Assembly (NCBI GenBank): GCA_031258335.1
Contig: JAIRMY010000253.1
Location: forward strand, 1 to 6,557
Source: Spirochaetaceae bacterium
GTDB taxonomy: Bacteria > Spirochaetota > Spirochaetia > Treponematales > Breznakiellaceae
DNA: 6,557 bases
Direction of reading: 5' to 3'
In this document: in pieces, positions 1 through 5,295 of the stretch
How the letters are laid out: every line of letters starts with the position of its first letter
How positions within the stretch are numbered: the first letter of the stretch is position 1
Made by a program: the position numbers and the translations under genes
Notes under the pieces: model-generated
The model's input: the letters and a program-made list of their open reading frames with translations, nothing else
Told to the model about the DNA's origin: nothing
Database searches by the model: none

Positions 1-539
1 AACACGCTGACAGGCCACCATTCACCTTGAATTTTATGCTCGTCATCACGAAATTTGTCCAGAATCACCTTGAGAGCATCTTTTTTTCCCAGAGCCGTCC
101 GAATTCCTTCGGCGTAAAGCGAGGCGCGGTACCTCTCCGTCTGGTACAGGTACTCAGGCCTTATGCCGACCGAGGGCAGGGCGCTCTCCACGTCAACCTC
201 GTGGTGGCGGGCATAACTCGAATCGCGCTCCCAAGGGTCGGGAACCATGGTTATAGGGAACCGGAGATATTTTTCAAGTTCGTCCCGTTTAGGCATATTG
301 AGTGGAACCTTACGAAACACATCGTAATCGTCCCATGAATAGATGAAACGCACCTGTTTCCCCAGCGCGCGCAGAGCGCGCACCACGAGGTCAACGGAGA
401 TTATCTCGCGGAAGTTGCCTATATGCACAGTTCCGGACGGTGTAATGCCGGAGGCGCAGGTGTAAAGCGGCTTTTCACCCTTCTCTCGTACTATCTTTAG
501 CGCCGTCTCGTCCGCCCAATGCCAAACTCTATCTGTCAT
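1..539 (-). CDS. lysS: Lysyl-tRNA synthetase, class I (5' part, runs off the left edge)
   Basis: This enzyme charges tRNA-Lys with lysine in the cytoplasm. About 179 N-terminal residues are visible. The protein opens MTDRVWHWADETALKI and carries the class I signature SGTVHIGN, with HIGN at residues 39-42, inside a Rossmann-fold start (LYTCASGITPSG before it). It then has IYSWDDYDVFRKVP near residues 66-79, typical of the archaeal/spirochaetal class I enzyme and not of the common class II LysRS. The second class I motif (KMSKS-like) and the anticodon-binding domain lie outside the window. The start is the ATG at 539-537; the frame stays open upstream, but known homologues begin at about this point. 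No Shine-Dalgarno precedes it, and the predicted promoter would start transcription at the ATG itself. The palindromic spacer and the HD gene lie upstream on the same strand. Identification is firm from the motifs; it rests on recalled family features, not on a search. Confidence 0.95.
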   Translation of the reverse strand, partial: MTDRVWHWADETALKIVREKGEKPLYTCASGITPSGTVHIGNFREIISVDLVVRALRALGKQVRFIYSWDDYDVFRKVPLNMPKRDELEKYLRFPITMVPDPWERDSSYARHHEVDVESALPSVGIRPEYLYQTERYRASLYAEGIRTALGKKDALKVILDKFRDDEHKIQGEWWPVSV

Positions 540-545
540 ACTCAA

Positions 546-574
546 ATTGTACTCGCTGTCGGCATGATCTTCAA
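546..574 (-). promoter_or_regulatory. Predicted sigma70 promoter of lysS, apparently leaderless
   Basis: On the minus strand a -35 box TTGAAG (574-569) and a -10 box TACAAT (551-546) are separated by exactly 17 bp. The seventh base after the -10 box is position 539, the A of the lysS ATG, so the transcript would have no 5' leader. This agrees with the absence of a ribosome binding site before that ATG. It is a consensus match by eye; the -35 box matches at four of six positions. Confidence 0.5.
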
Positions 575-615
575 GTCCGCGCCAACATGGGAAAGCTGAA
601 ATTTGTCTTGGGTAT

Positions 616-652
616 GCTACCGCGTAGCGGGCTTTAAACCCGCCGGCGGGTT
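616..652. repeat. Overlapping palindromes between the HD gene and lysS; possible terminator
   Basis: Three inverted repeats overlap here. GCTAC/GTAGC is at 616-620 and 624-628. GCGGG/CCCGC is at 627-631 and 639-643. The perfect 16-bp palindrome AACCCGCCGGCGGGTT is at 637-652. The arm at 639-643 can pair either with 627-631 or with 646-650, so two of the hairpins exclude each other. On the minus strand the 16-bp palindrome begins nine bases after the HD gene stop and is followed by TTTAAA, so it may act as a weak terminator for that gene. The T-tract is short, so a dispersed REP-like palindrome is an equal alternative. Confidence 0.45.
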
Positions 653-660
653 GGTGGGGG

Positions 661-1230
661 CTATGCGGACTGGAGGCTTGCGGTTTCTCTAATTCCTAAA
701 TACTTTCGGCGGGATTCGACGAGGTTACGCAGTTCCAGTAGCATATTGCTATCAACAGATTCGGCGATGGGGAAAACATAGCGCGCTGTTTCTTCGGTGT
801 AGCGGGCTACAAATTCCGGTTTATTCACGAAACCAAGCGAAATCATGTTGGAAATCCTGTCCGCCGATTTGAGCAGGCGGGCGTGGCGCGAACCGGTTTC
901 GTTTATCCGCGTCAGGAAATCGGCTTTTGTCTCGTTCTCTCTGCGGCTCACCTCCAGAACCAGTTCATACACCGCGGGACTGTCGTAATCCACGGAGAGA
1001 AGCTGGTTCCGGTTAAATTCAGGGGCATCCTCTATAAGATCATGCACTATAGATCCTTTTAGCAGTACAGGTTCTATGTACCCGTAATCTATAAGAATAG
1101 TCATGGTATCCAATTGATGGCGGAACATATTACCGCCCCCTTCGCGTGATTTTCCTATTAGCGCTGTCGCCAACTGCATATAAGGGGCAAGAAATATTTC
1201 ATTTAAACGCCACATCTTTTCATTCGTCAT
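661..1230 (-). CDS. Small HD-domain hydrolase, RelA/SpoT (ppGpp hydrolase) type
   Basis: A 189-residue protein made almost entirely of an HD metal-dependent phosphohydrolase domain. The expected metal and catalytic residues are present: H38 in FRHQLD, the HD pair H63-D64 followed by E67-D68 in VHDLIEDA, and D124 with R125 and N128 in KSADRISNM, the counterpart of LADRLHNM in Rel/SpoT. There is no synthetase, TGS or ACT domain, so the layout resembles stand-alone alarmone hydrolases of the MESH1/SAH class. Removal of the 3'-pyrophosphate from (p)ppGpp is therefore the likely reaction, but other nucleotide substrates are possible. I chose the ATG at 1230-1228 because AAAGG sits eight bases upstream and the HD fold needs nothing earlier; the frame is open to 1296, where a longer start would add 22 unconvincing residues. 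No signal peptide or membrane segment is seen. It is flanked by a hairpin-rich leader and an unrecognised gene, which suggests accessory DNA. Confidence 0.8.
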   Translation of the reverse strand: MTNEKMWRLNEIFLAPYMQLATALIGKSREGGGNMFRHQLDTMTILIDYGYIEPVLLKGSIVHDLIEDAPEFNRNQLLSVDYDSPAVYELVLEVSRRENETKADFLTRINETGSRHARLLKSADRISNMISLGFVNKPEFVARYTEETARYVFPIAESVDSNMLLELRNLVESRRKYLGIRETASLQSA

Positions 1231-1237
1231 AATAACA

Positions 1238-1242
1238 ACCTT
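1238..1242 (-). promoter_or_regulatory. Ribosome binding site deciding the HD gene start
   Basis: AAAGG on the minus strand lies about eight bases before the ATG at 1230-1228, whereas the upstream alternative start near 1296 has no such site. This fixes the 189-residue reading. Just upstream is a degenerate hexamer repeat, TTTGCG TTTACG TTTACA on the minus strand (1260-1243), of unknown meaning. Confidence 0.55.
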
Positions 1243-1260
1243 TGTAAACGTAAACGCAAA

Positions 1261-1324
1261 GGCGTACACCCTTGCGTTGTGGGGTGAGTACGCCACCCTC
1301 TAGGACAGATGGCGGGAGCCCCGC
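1261..1324 (-). promoter_or_regulatory. Chain of competing hairpins upstream of the HD gene (attenuator-like)
   Basis: Three helices with overlapping arms can be drawn. P1 pairs GGCGTAC (1261-1267) with GTACGCC (1288-1294), extended by ACCC/GGGT beyond a two-base bulge. P2 pairs CGCCA (1291-1295) with TGGCG (1310-1314). P3 pairs GCGGG (1312-1316) with CCCGC (1320-1324). P1 and P2 share four bases and P2 and P3 share three, so forming P2 excludes both others. In minus-strand transcript order P3 comes first, then P2, then P1, and P1 is followed by TTTGCGTTT about 30 bases before the HD start codon. This resembles a terminator/antiterminator layout. P2 and P3 are only five base pairs, so chance pairing is possible. 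Confidence 0.35.
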
Positions 1325-1333
1325 ATATATAAA

Positions 1334-1376
1334 TTGCCTTGTGGTAAAGTCGCTCTACAGCTTATCCACAAGGCAA
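1334..1376. repeat. 11-bp perfect inverted repeat containing a DnaA-box sequence
   Basis: TTGCCTTGTGG (1334-1344) and CCACAAGGCAA (1366-1376) are exact reverse complements separated by 21 bases. The stem can continue inside as AAG/CTT (1347-1349 with 1361-1363) after a two-by-two mismatch. The right arm overlaps TTATCCACA (1362-1370), a perfect consensus DnaA box; the left arm holds a two-mismatch copy on the other strand. On the minus strand the hairpin is followed by TTTATATAT, so it may be a terminator for the unrecognised gene that ends at 1466. A protein-binding palindrome or the trace of a mobile element are other readings. Confidence 0.5.
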
Positions 1377-1465
1377 CGGAATAATAACCTTTTGTCTAAC
1401 AAAAATTATACCCATTTACCATCGGAAAGGCAAGCAAATTTTTTTATCTTGTGAGTCGCAAGATT

Positions 1466-2005
1466 TTAGGCAGTTTTATAAAGAAAAGCGTCGGTACGCA
1501 TGGATTCAATAATGTTGCCGAACACTCTCAAACGCTTTAATTTAGGTAAAAATCGTTGAAAATCCTCGGAAACCACCTGTTTTGTAACCCATGTCGAGGG
1601 ATAACTCGTCCGATAATGCGAAGCCAGCCGGTAAGGCGTGATTTTCCCCAGTTCCTTAATGGAAAAGTCAACGGAAATCACCGGATTCCCGGTTTCTAAA
1701 AACGCGGCGGCGGCGGCAACCGCGTTTATTTGATGAATACTTTGAGCGATATATCTATACCACCATGATGATTTATTTCTTCTACTAAGATGTTCATAAA
1801 TGAATTCTATCAAAGGTTTTCTTATATGTTCTAGTCCGGAAAAACCATAATCTCTGGGGCTGTGTCCTACTTGCATACTATCATTCCTTTCATAGTTATT
1901 CGACAATTGATTTATCACTATATCCGTCCATTCATTTTTTTCAAGTAAACTCATTTCATATATTGATTTATCATACGGCTCAATTTCTTTGTCAAGCTCA
2001 AGCAC
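1466..2005 (-). CDS. Unrecognised AT-rich protein of 179 residues
   Basis: I do not recognise this protein. It looks soluble, with no signal peptide or membrane span. The N-terminal half is rich in charged residues, Tyr and Asn (EPYDKSIYEMSLLEKNEW, then SWWYRYIAQSIHQ near residues 79-91). The middle has a run of five alanines inside AVAAAAAFLE, encoded by a GCC-rich tract, followed by the VISVDFSIKELG segment and a basic stretch LPKLKRLRVFG. A hand count gives about 39% GC overall, but about 31% over the 5' half and about 46% over the 3' half, below neighbouring genes. The start is uncertain: GTG at 2005-2003 is the first usual start after an in-frame stop upstream, but GGAG overlaps it instead of preceding it, and the next ATG (1954-1952, residue 18) also lacks a ribosome binding site. 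It could be a real accessory gene, a 5'-truncated remnant or the trace of a transferred element. It is followed by the hairpin-rich spacer. Confidence 0.55.
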   Translation of the reverse strand: MLELDKEIEPYDKSIYEMSLLEKNEWTDIVINQLSNNYERNDSMQVGHSPRDYGFSGLEHIRKPLIEFIYEHLSRRNKSSWWYRYIAQSIHQINAVAAAAAFLETGNPVISVDFSIKELGKITPYRLASHYRTSYPSTWVTKQVVSEDFQRFLPKLKRLRVFGNIIESMRTDAFLYKTA

Positions 2006-2092
2006 TCCGTATTTTGCGGAAAGAACGAGAATATTTTACTTTTGCCCTATGAGGTAATTTATTCTTGACACACATTACTAATACAATAGTTT
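2006..2092. other. AT-rich spacer between ispG and the unrecognised gene
   Basis: This 87-base spacer is strongly AT-rich. I see no clear GC-rich hairpin with a T-tract to end the ispG transcript. AT-rich hexamers such as TAAAAT on the minus strand (near 2034-2039) could serve as a -10 box for the gene at 1466-2005, but no good -35 box is correctly placed. TTGACA at 2065-2070 on the plus strand is a perfect -35 match, yet its only -10 candidate is 11 bp away, too close to work. Confidence 0.3.
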
Positions 2093-3274
2093 TCATGTCG
2101 AGGGCGATACGTGATAGCGGCTGGCTGCCAATTCCTGTTGGAAGGCTTGATCTGTGATTTGTTCGGCGGCGGGGCCGGCGGGGATGTCCAAGCGGCGGCA
2201 TATTGCCCCGTGTTTGAAGATGAGGATTTTGCCGCCCGCCCCTGTGATTCCTATGTCGGCGGCGCGGGCTTCTTCCGGTCCGTTTACAGGGCAGCCCATC
2301 ACGGCGACAGTGATGTCTTGGCGCAGCCCGTAGAGCCGCTCCTGCCACCTTTCCGTGAAGGCATGGGTGTCGAACGCGTATCTGCCGCAGCGGGGGCAGG
2401 AGATGATGCGAACGCCTTCTCCGGCGCTGAGGCGCTCGACGGAGAGCCCCGATTCGGCGCGGCTTTCACGGACGGCGGTGAGAATCTCCCGTGCGGTGAT
2501 CACTTCCTTTTCCATCGTGTCGGACAGCGAGACGCGCATAGTGTCTCCTATCCCGTCCAAAAGCAGAGTGTAAAGCGCCGCCGCGTTCCGTGTAACGCCG
2601 GCTATGAGCGGGCCGGCCTCGGTGACTCCTATATGGAGCGGATAGTCATGCCGCGCCGCGAATTCCCGCGCCGCGGCGATAGTCCCGCTTACAGATGAAA
2701 CTTTCATGGAAACGACTACATTTTCAAAGCCCGCCTCGTTAAACACGGCAAGCTCGCGTTCCGCGGCGCGTAACAGAGCCTCCTCACGGGTCAGTCTGCC
2801 CGCGGCAAGTTCGCCTCGTATGTCATGGGGCAGGCTGCCGCCGTTCACCCCTATGCGGACGGGTACTCCAGCATCCCGCGCCTTTGCCAGCACACGGAGC
2901 GCTCTGTCCTTGCCCCCTATGTTGCCCGGATTTATCCTGATTTTTGCAATGGGGAAGTCAAGGATGCGGAGAGCGATGCGGTAGTCAAAGTGTATGTCGG
3001 CTACAAGCGGCATCGTACACATTGATGCAAGACGCCCCAGCGTTTCCGCGTCCTCCATGCTAGGCACGGCAAAACGGAGCAGCCCGCAACCGAGCGCGGA
3101 AAGCGCCTCTATGCGGCGCAGAGTTTTGCGTCCGCGTTCCCCCTCCAAAGCGCCGGGAGGCAGGGGTTCCTTCCACATCGTTTGTATGGAGACTGGCGCG
3201 TCTCCGCCTATCAGTACTTTGTTTACGTGTTGAAAGCCGCCAACTTGTATCTGGCGGCGGGCGGCATCGTTCAC
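2093..3274 (-). CDS. ispG: 4-hydroxy-3-methylbut-2-enyl diphosphate synthase (IspG/GcpE)
   Basis: IspG is the penultimate enzyme of the MEP pathway. It reductively opens 2-C-methyl-erythritol 2,4-cyclodiphosphate to HMBPP with a [4Fe-4S] cluster fed by ferredoxin or flavodoxin. At 393 residues it is of usual bacterial length. It shows the TIM-barrel signatures IGGDAPVSIQTM (22-33), VADIHFDYRIAL (91-102), KIRINPGNIG (111-120) and GIGDTMRVSL (241-250). The C-terminal cluster domain has C293 and C296 in SCPRCGR and C328 in MGCPVNGP. E335 matches the catalytic Glu of the usual NGPGEA motif, but here the motif reads NGPEEA, so the conserved Gly before that Glu is replaced by Glu. The start is GTG at 3274-3272; it overlaps the argD stop as GTGA, with GAAGGA six bases upstream. 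Co-transcription and translational coupling with argD follow. The presence of the MEP pathway argues for Treponema over Borrelia. Confidence 0.96.
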   Translation of the reverse strand: MNDAARRQIQVGGFQHVNKVLIGGDAPVSIQTMWKEPLPPGALEGERGRKTLRRIEALSALGCGLLRFAVPSMEDAETLGRLASMCTMPLVADIHFDYRIALRILDFPIAKIRINPGNIGGKDRALRVLAKARDAGVPVRIGVNGGSLPHDIRGELAAGRLTREEALLRAAERELAVFNEAGFENVVVSMKVSSVSGTIAAAREFAARHDYPLHIGVTEAGPLIAGVTRNAAALYTLLLDGIGDTMRVSLSDTMEKEVITAREILTAVRESRAESGLSVERLSAGEGVRIISCPRCGRYAFDTHAFTERWQERLYGLRQDITVAVMGCPVNGPEEARAADIGITGAGGKILIFKHGAICRRLDIPAGPAAEQITDQAFQQELAASRYHVSPST

Positions 3275-4467
3275 CCGGCGTCCTTCAGTGTCCCGGCGAG
3301 AATATCGATGCCTTCATCTATCTCGTCCTTCGTTATCGTGTACGGCGGGAGGAAACGGAGGGTTTTCTGTCCGGCTCCGAGTACGAGGAGTCCCCGCTCG
3401 AGGAGTTTTTCTAGTACAGGCCAGGCATCGACGGTGAGGTCGGCGGCGACCATCAAGCCCCTACCGCGAATCGCTGTAATGGCGGGACTCCGCAAGCCCT
3501 CAAGTTTGCCGGTAAGGTAAGCGCCTTTCAGGGCGATTTCACGGAGGAAGGCGGGCTTGTTCACCGTGTCTATGACCACTGTCCCGCAGGCAGCGGCAAG
3601 CGGGTTTCCGCCGAAGGTGCTGCCGTGGTCGCCGGTTTCAAACACGCCGGCAGCCTTCTCACCGGCAAGCACGGCGCCTACTGGGAGGCCGCCGGCAAGC
3701 CCTTTGGCAAGCGTCGCGACATCGGCTTCCACCCCGTAATTTTCAAACGCGAAGAAAGAGCCCGTCCGCCCCAAGCCGCATTGAATCTCGTCAAACATCA
3801 GCAAGATGTCTTTTTTTGCGCAGATTTCAGCCGCCGTTTTGATGAAGTCCGCGCTCGCGGGCCTAACACCGCTTTCACCCTGAATCGCCTCGAACAGGAC
3901 TCCGCATACGGTATCGTCGAGCGCCGCCTCGAGCGCACGGGTATCGTCCAATTCAACAAAACGGAAGCCTTCGGTGAACGGGCCGAAATCCTTGTGGAAG
4001 CGTTCTTGTCCTGTAGCCGCGAGCGTGGTGATAGTCCTGCCGTGAAAACTCCCTAAAAGCGTAACTATGGTATGCCGTCCCTCGCCGTACTTCTTGGATG
4101 AGTATTTGCGGGCGATTTTACACGCTCCCTCGTTTGCCTCCGCGCCGGAATTGCAGAGGAATACCTTATTCATCCTTGCCGCCGCGACAAGTTTTTCCGC
4201 GAACAGCGCGGTGGTATCGCACTGGTAGTAGTTGGAAACGTGGAAAAGCTTCGCCGACTGGGAGGCAAGCGCCTCTCTGAGCGCGGGATGTCCGTGTCCC
4301 AGACAGTTCACCGCTATCCCTGAGGTAAAATCAAGGCGCCGCCTGCCTTCCGTATCAAAGAGATAGCTCCCTTCGCCTGACACGAATGTTACAGGCAGCC
4401 GGTGGTACGTGTTCATAAAAACTTCGTTCATCGTCTCGTTCATAGTCTCGTTCATAGTCTCGTTCAT
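3271..4467 (-). CDS. argD: Acetylornithine aminotransferase (class III, PLP-dependent)
   Basis: ArgD converts N-acetylglutamate semialdehyde to N-acetylornithine in arginine synthesis, and can act as succinyl-diaminopimelate aminotransferase in lysine synthesis. The 398-residue protein has the full class III fold: NSGAEANE (106-113) for phosphate binding, FHGRT (141-145), the cofactor aspartate in FDEIQCGLGRTG (225-236), the Schiff-base lysine K255 in TLAKGLAGG, and STFGGNPL (283-290). The start is the ATG at 4467-4465, because AAGGAG lies six bases upstream. Residues 1-16 are MNET three times and then MNEV, encoded by a 12-bp tandem repeat. Typical ArgD proteins begin close to the MNTYHRLPVTFV found here at residue 18, so the first 17 residues look like an added extension. 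ispG overlaps its stop by 4 bp. Ornithine or another class III aminotransferase is a less likely alternative. Confidence 0.9.
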   Translation of the reverse strand: MNETMNETMNETMNEVFMNTYHRLPVTFVSGEGSYLFDTEGRRRLDFTSGIAVNCLGHGHPALREALASQSAKLFHVSNYYQCDTTALFAEKLVAAARMNKVFLCNSGAEANEGACKIARKYSSKKYGEGRHTIVTLLGSFHGRTITTLAATGQERFHKDFGPFTEGFRFVELDDTRALEAALDDTVCGVLFEAIQGESGVRPASADFIKTAAEICAKKDILLMFDEIQCGLGRTGSFFAFENYGVEADVATLAKGLAGGLPVGAVLAGEKAAGVFETGDHGSTFGGNPLAAACGTVVIDTVNKPAFLREIALKGAYLTGKLEGLRSPAITAIRGRGLMVAADLTVDAWPVLEKLLERGLLVLGAGQKTLRFLPPYTITKDEIDEGIDILAGTLKDAG

Positions 4468-4473
4468 AGTCTA
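4420..4473 (-). repeat. 12-bp tandem repeat multiplying the argD start codon
   Basis: The unit ATGAACGAGACT on the minus strand occurs twice exactly, then once with a final G and once as the degenerate ATGAACGAAGTT. The leader hexamer TAGACT before the first copy resembles the unit's end (GAGACT). Each unit starts with an in-frame ATG, and 12 bp is a multiple of three, so copy number can change without breaking the frame. The downstream ATGAACAC at 4416 (residue 18) resembles the unit's beginning and may be the ancestral start from which the repeat arose. Confidence 0.85.
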
Positions 4474-4501
4474 CTCCTTTTTTGCTTGTGTGATTTTAGC
4501 A
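4474..4501 (-). promoter_or_regulatory. Extended -10 promoter and ribosome binding site of argD
   Basis: On the minus strand TGCTAAAAT (4501-4493) fits an extended -10 element, TGn followed by a near-consensus -10. No good -35 box is seen, which extended -10 promoters tolerate. Transcription would begin near 4486, giving a leader of about 20 bases. AAGGAG ends six bases before the first ATG and is the only strong ribosome binding site serving the repeated start codons. The stop of the broken methyltransferase gene is just upstream, so read-through is also possible. Confidence 0.45.
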
Positions 4502-4509
4502 GACAACGC

Positions 4510-5267
4510 CTAAAATTCATAGACGGCGTGGAGGAATAACGCGGCGGCCTGCGCTACGTTCAGACTTTCCATGTTGCCTGTACCGGGAATTCGCAACAGC
4601 GCCGCGCAGTGGCGGGTTACATCTTCGGGTAGTCCCTCCTCCTCGCTGCCCAAAACAATGGCTATGCCCGGAGCGCGCCCCGCCCGGAGCGCCGGTAAAT
4701 CGCCTATACGGAGGCGCGCGCGGGGGACGGCTCCTATCGTGAACAGTTTTTTTGAGGCGTCCCGCAGGAACGCGCCGGTTTTTTTTATTGTACGTATGGA
4801 ACGTGTTCCATTCCACCTTCGGCGACCCTGTATGCCGCCGTCGTGAGCCGCGTATCATTCTCTCCCGGCTCGGACAGGACGATGAAATGAGCGCCGAAAA
4901 AAGCGGCCGCCCGCACAATAGCGCCTATGTTCATATCGTTTCCAACTGAGTGGAGTACGAGTCCGATTTTCGCTTCGCCTGCCCATAGTTCCAGGTCAGC
5001 TCGTGTGAGTGGTTCTACAAAGGACTCCGTCATCATCGCCACGACGCCCTGATGATGTTGATACTTGCATATCTTGAGCAATTCTTCGTCATCGCATATT
5101 TTATAAGGCCGCTTGCGCTGGGCTAGTTCTCTGCATAAATCTTTGAAAAGGGGCAGCATCTCCTCACGGAGGAACAGCCGGTTTATACTTTGTGGGTGGT
5201 TTAGTGCCGCGGCGGTAACCGCGTTCAAGCCGCAGACGGCAAGCTCACCAGTCAGTTTACTGTGCAT
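4510..5267 (-). pseudogene. TrmH/SpoU-family 23S rRNA 2'-O-methyltransferase, broken by a frameshift
   Basis: The intact product would be a SAM-dependent ribose methyltransferase of the SPOUT knot class (RlmB-like), about 253 residues. The first frame (5267-4785, 160 residues) holds the substrate-binding domain, ending with HQGVVA at 72-77, and SPOUT motif 1, NIGAIVRAA (113-121), with R119 as the expected catalytic arginine. It stops at TAA (4787-4785) right after EHVPYVQ. The remainder continues in the -1 frame from about 4797 to a TAG at 4512-4510: TIKKTGAFLRDASKKLF, then motif 2 IVLGSEEEGLP and motif 3 LLRIPGTGNMESLNVAQAAA, all intact. The good conservation on both sides suggests a recent lesion or a sequencing or assembly error. 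The A8 run beside it cannot rescue the frame by slippage, because the stop codon uses the T before the run. The ATG at 5267 has only a weak ribosome binding site. argD follows 42 bases after the second stop. Confidence 0.9.
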
Positions 5268-5295
5268 ACTAAGACTCTAATAAACGAATCCCCTC

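Noticed and set aside
27..338. 103-codon plus-strand open frame
   Set aside because: It is antisense to conserved lysS sequence, including part of the region after HIGN.
1261..1376. Integron attC site or cassette boundary
   Set aside because: The inverted repeats do not end in matches to RYYYAAC and GTTRRRY, and no integrase or cassette array is visible.
1446..1464. Hairpin ATCTTG/CAAGAT right after the stop of the unrecognised gene, as its terminator
   Set aside because: On the minus strand the hairpin is followed by an A-tract, not a T-tract, and the stem has only six mostly weak pairs.
2065..2087. Plus-strand promoter TTGACA with TACAAT
   Set aside because: The spacer is only 11 bp, and the downstream region is antisense to ispG.
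1998..2348. 116-codon minus-strand open frame overlapping the end of ispG
   Set aside because: It overlaps the conserved cluster domain of ispG in another frame, and its Arg/Pro/His-rich translation is typical of a shadow of GC-rich coding DNA.
2111..2698. 195-codon plus-strand open frame antisense to ispG
   Set aside because: It lies wholly inside a clearly conserved gene, and no ribosome binding site or known family supports it.
4779..4787. Programmed frameshift or transcriptional slippage at the A8 run of the methyltransferase
   Set aside because: The stop TAA begins with the T before the run, so gaining or losing A residues cannot bypass it, and the preceding GTA CAA is not a slippery heptamer.
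4517..4918. 133-codon minus-strand open frame crossing the methyltransferase break
   Set aside because: It is the third frame. The conserved SPOUT motifs lie in the two other frames, and this translation is Arg/Pro-rich with no family features.
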